NCBI GenBank assembly: GCA_028287225.1 | Contig: JAQBPZ010000379.1 | Location: 1 to 6,581, forward strand | Reading direction: 5' to 3' | DNA from: Gemmatimonadota bacterium | Lineage (GTDB): Bacteria > Gemmatimonadota > Gemmatimonadetes > Gemmatimonadales > Gemmatimonadaceae | DNA: 6,581 nt | In this document: positions 5,097 to 6,581 of the stretch, one piece after another | How the letters are laid out: the number at the start of each line of letters is the position of its first letter | Numbering within the stretch: the first letter of the stretch is position 1 | Translations under genes and position numbers: made by a program | The notes under the pieces: model-generated | Databases searched by the model: none | Seen by the model: the letters and a program-made list of their open reading frames with translations, nothing else | What the model was told of the DNA's origin: nothing

Positions 5097-6555
5097 GCCG
5101 TTCGCTGCGTTCAAGCTGCATCCCGACCTGCTCCGAGGCGTCAAGGAGCTGGGCTACACGCGCCCCACCCCGATCCAGGAGCAGGCGATCCCGCCCGCGA
5201 TGGAGGGGAAGGATCTCCTCGCCTGCGCAATGACGGGCAGCGGCAAGACCGCCGCCTTCCTGCTGCCCATCCTGCACCGCCTGATGGGCAAGTCGCGCGG
5301 CACCACGCGCGCGCTCGTCATCACCCCAAAGCGCGAGCTCGCCGCCCAGATCGAGCAGGCACTCCGCGAGCTGGCCATGCACACCCCCCTCTCGGGCGCG
5401 GCGGTCTTCGGCGGCGTCGGCATGGGACCCCAGGAGCATGCCTTCCGCAGCGGGGTCGACGTCATCGTCGCCACGCCGGGCCGGCTGCTGGACCACTTCA
5501 AGCAGCCGTACGCCAAGCTGTCGGGGCTCGAGGTCCTGGTGCTCGACGAAGCCGACCGGATGCTCGACATGGGCTTCCTGCCGGACATCAAGCGGGTGCT
5601 GAAGCACCTCCCCGCCAAGCGGCAGACGCTGTTCTTCTCGGCCACCATGCCGGCACCCATCCAGGCGCTGACCCGGGAGCTGCTGCACGACCCGGCGTTC
5701 ATCAACCTGGAGCGCAAGTCGACGCCGGCCGTGGGGATCCGGCAGGCCGTCTACCCGGTGAGCCAGGAGCTCAAGGCGGGCCTGTTCGTGGAGCTGCTGC
5801 GCCGCGGCGACATCGGCAACGTGATCGTGTTCACGCGCACGAAGCACCGCGCCAACCGCCTGGCCGACTTCCTGACCAAGGAAGGGGTGCCGAACGCCAA
5901 GATCCACGGCAACCGCTCCCAGGCCCAGCGCACCGAGGCGCTCGAGGGGTTCAAGAGTGGCCGGTATCGCTGCCTGGTGGCCACGGACATCGTGGCCCGC
6001 GGCATCGACGTGGAGCAGCTGGAGCACGTCGTGAACTTCGACGTGCCGCACCTCCCCGAGGACTACATCCATCGCGTCGGCCGTACCGCCCGCGCCGATG
6101 CCACGGGCGATGCCTTCACCTTCGTGTCGGCCGAGGAGGAAGGCGACCTCAGCCAGATCGAGCGGGCCATCAGCAAGCGCCTGCCACGGGTCGTGGTCCA
6201 GGGGTTCGACTACCAGAGCAAGCCGGCGCAGCGCTTCGAGGTCCCGATCGCCGAGCGGATCGCCGAGATCCGGGCACGGAAGGCGGATGAGCGCAAGCGT
6301 GCGAAGGAAAAGGCGGACCGCAAGTCGGGTCAGCCGGCCGCGCCCGCTTCGGGCCGCGGGCAGGGCGGCAGTGCGCGAAGCGGATCGCAGGCGGGATCCT
6401 CGCGGCCGGCGGCTGGCGGGTCGGCCCCGTCGGGGTCGGGACGGTCGCGCCGAGGAGGCAGTGGTCGCGGCTCGGCGGGCGGCAGCACGGGCTCCGGGTC
6501 GTCGGGCGCTGGCCGCAGCCCGGGTGGCCGGCCGTCCGGCGACCCGTACAAGTAG
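5095..6555 (+). CDS. DEAD-box ATP-dependent RNA helicase, RhlE-like
   Basis: ATP-dependent RNA helicase of 486 residues that unwinds short duplexes in ribosome assembly, mRNA decay or cold adaptation (family roles). Motifs in order: isolated aromatic Phe3, Q motif GYTRPTPIQ at 20-28, motif I AMTGSGKT at 45-52, Ia PKREL at 78-82 (usually PTREL), GG at 106-107, Ib TPGR at 127-130, II DEAD at 151-154, III SAT at 182-184, IV VIVFTRT at 243-249, V ATDIVARGID at 296-305, and VI HRVGRTAR at 326-333. Both RecA-like domains are complete. From about 384 the chain becomes a basic linker (RARKADERKRAKEKADRK) and then a low-complexity Gly/Ser/Arg tail of about 75 residues, a likely disordered RNA-binding region. 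The start is fixed: Phe3 lies exactly 17 residues before the Q motif, an in-frame TAA sits at 5065, and no ATG, GTG or TTG lies between. There is no Shine-Dalgarno. RhlE-like is my best subfamily guess from the core and tail. Confidence 0.95.
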   Translation: MPFAAFKLHPDLLRGVKELGYTRPTPIQEQAIPPAMEGKDLLACAMTGSGKTAAFLLPILHRLMGKSRGTTRALVITPKRELAAQIEQALRELAMHTPLSGAAVFGGVGMGPQEHAFRSGVDVIVATPGRLLDHFKQPYAKLSGLEVLVLDEADRMLDMGFLPDIKRVLKHLPAKRQTLFFSATMPAPIQALTRELLHDPAFINLERKSTPAVGIRQAVYPVSQELKAGLFVELLRRGDIGNVIVFTRTKHRANRLADFLTKEGVPNAKIHGNRSQAQRTEALEGFKSGRYRCLVATDIVARGIDVEQLEHVVNFDVPHLPEDYIHRVGRTARADATGDAFTFVSAEEEGDLSQIERAISKRLPRVVVQGFDYQSKPAQRFEVPIAERIAEIRARKADERKRAKEKADRKSGQPAAPASGRGQGGSARSGSQAGSSRPAAGGSAPSGSGRSRRGGSGRGSAGGSTGSGSSGAGRSPGGRPSGDPYK

Positions 6556-6581
6556 CGCCGGATGGAGGTGGCAAGAGGGGC

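Noticed and set aside
4996..6072. Minus-strand 358-codon frame opposite the helicase
   Set aside because: Shadow of the helicase coding strand, with no domain, and its end runs into the inverted repeat.

Overview
This GC-rich window (about two thirds G+C, strong G/C bias at third codon positions) looks like ordinary bacterial chromosome from a diderm-type organism. The mix of envelope proteins, a secreted Ala-rich protein of unknown family, a RhlE-like helicase with a Gly/Ser/Arg tail and GC-rich coding style would fit Gemmatimonadota or a similar lineage. That assignment is an inference from style, not a database result. There are no rRNA or tRNA genes, CRISPR arrays, transposase genes or phage genes.

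Layout: (1) 1-968, minus strand: a membrane-anchored LysM protein, cut off by the left edge. (2) 969-1151: divergent intergenic region. (3) 1152-2099, plus: an SLT-type lytic transglycosylase with an N-terminal membrane segment or signal; its exact start is uncertain. (4) 2121-2162: a strong hairpin terminator shared by two convergent genes. (5) 2182-2979, minus: a secreted protein of unknown function. (6) 2980-3087: a second divergent intergenic region. (7) 3088-3642, plus: dut, dUTP diphosphatase, all five motifs present plus an acidic insertion. (8) 3643-4137: about 500 bases without a convincing gene but rich in inverted repeats, including a deep nested palindrome that contains a match to the 3' end of 16S rRNA. 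(9) 4138-4869, plus: a CPBP-family intramembrane protease. (10) 4870-5094: a non-coding gap dominated by a 32-bp near-perfect inverted repeat. (11) 5095-6555, plus: a DEAD-box RNA helicase whose ATG overlaps a perfect TATAAT.

The clearest functional link is the divergent LysM/lytic transglycosylase pair, both expected to act on peptidoglycan. The remaining genes (nucleotide-pool hygiene, membrane protease, RNA helicase) look like independent single-gene units separated by hairpins, not an operon. I see no convincing new multi-gene system. The most interesting material is non-coding: the structured elements at 3682-3968 and 4896-5004, and the unusual start region of the helicase.
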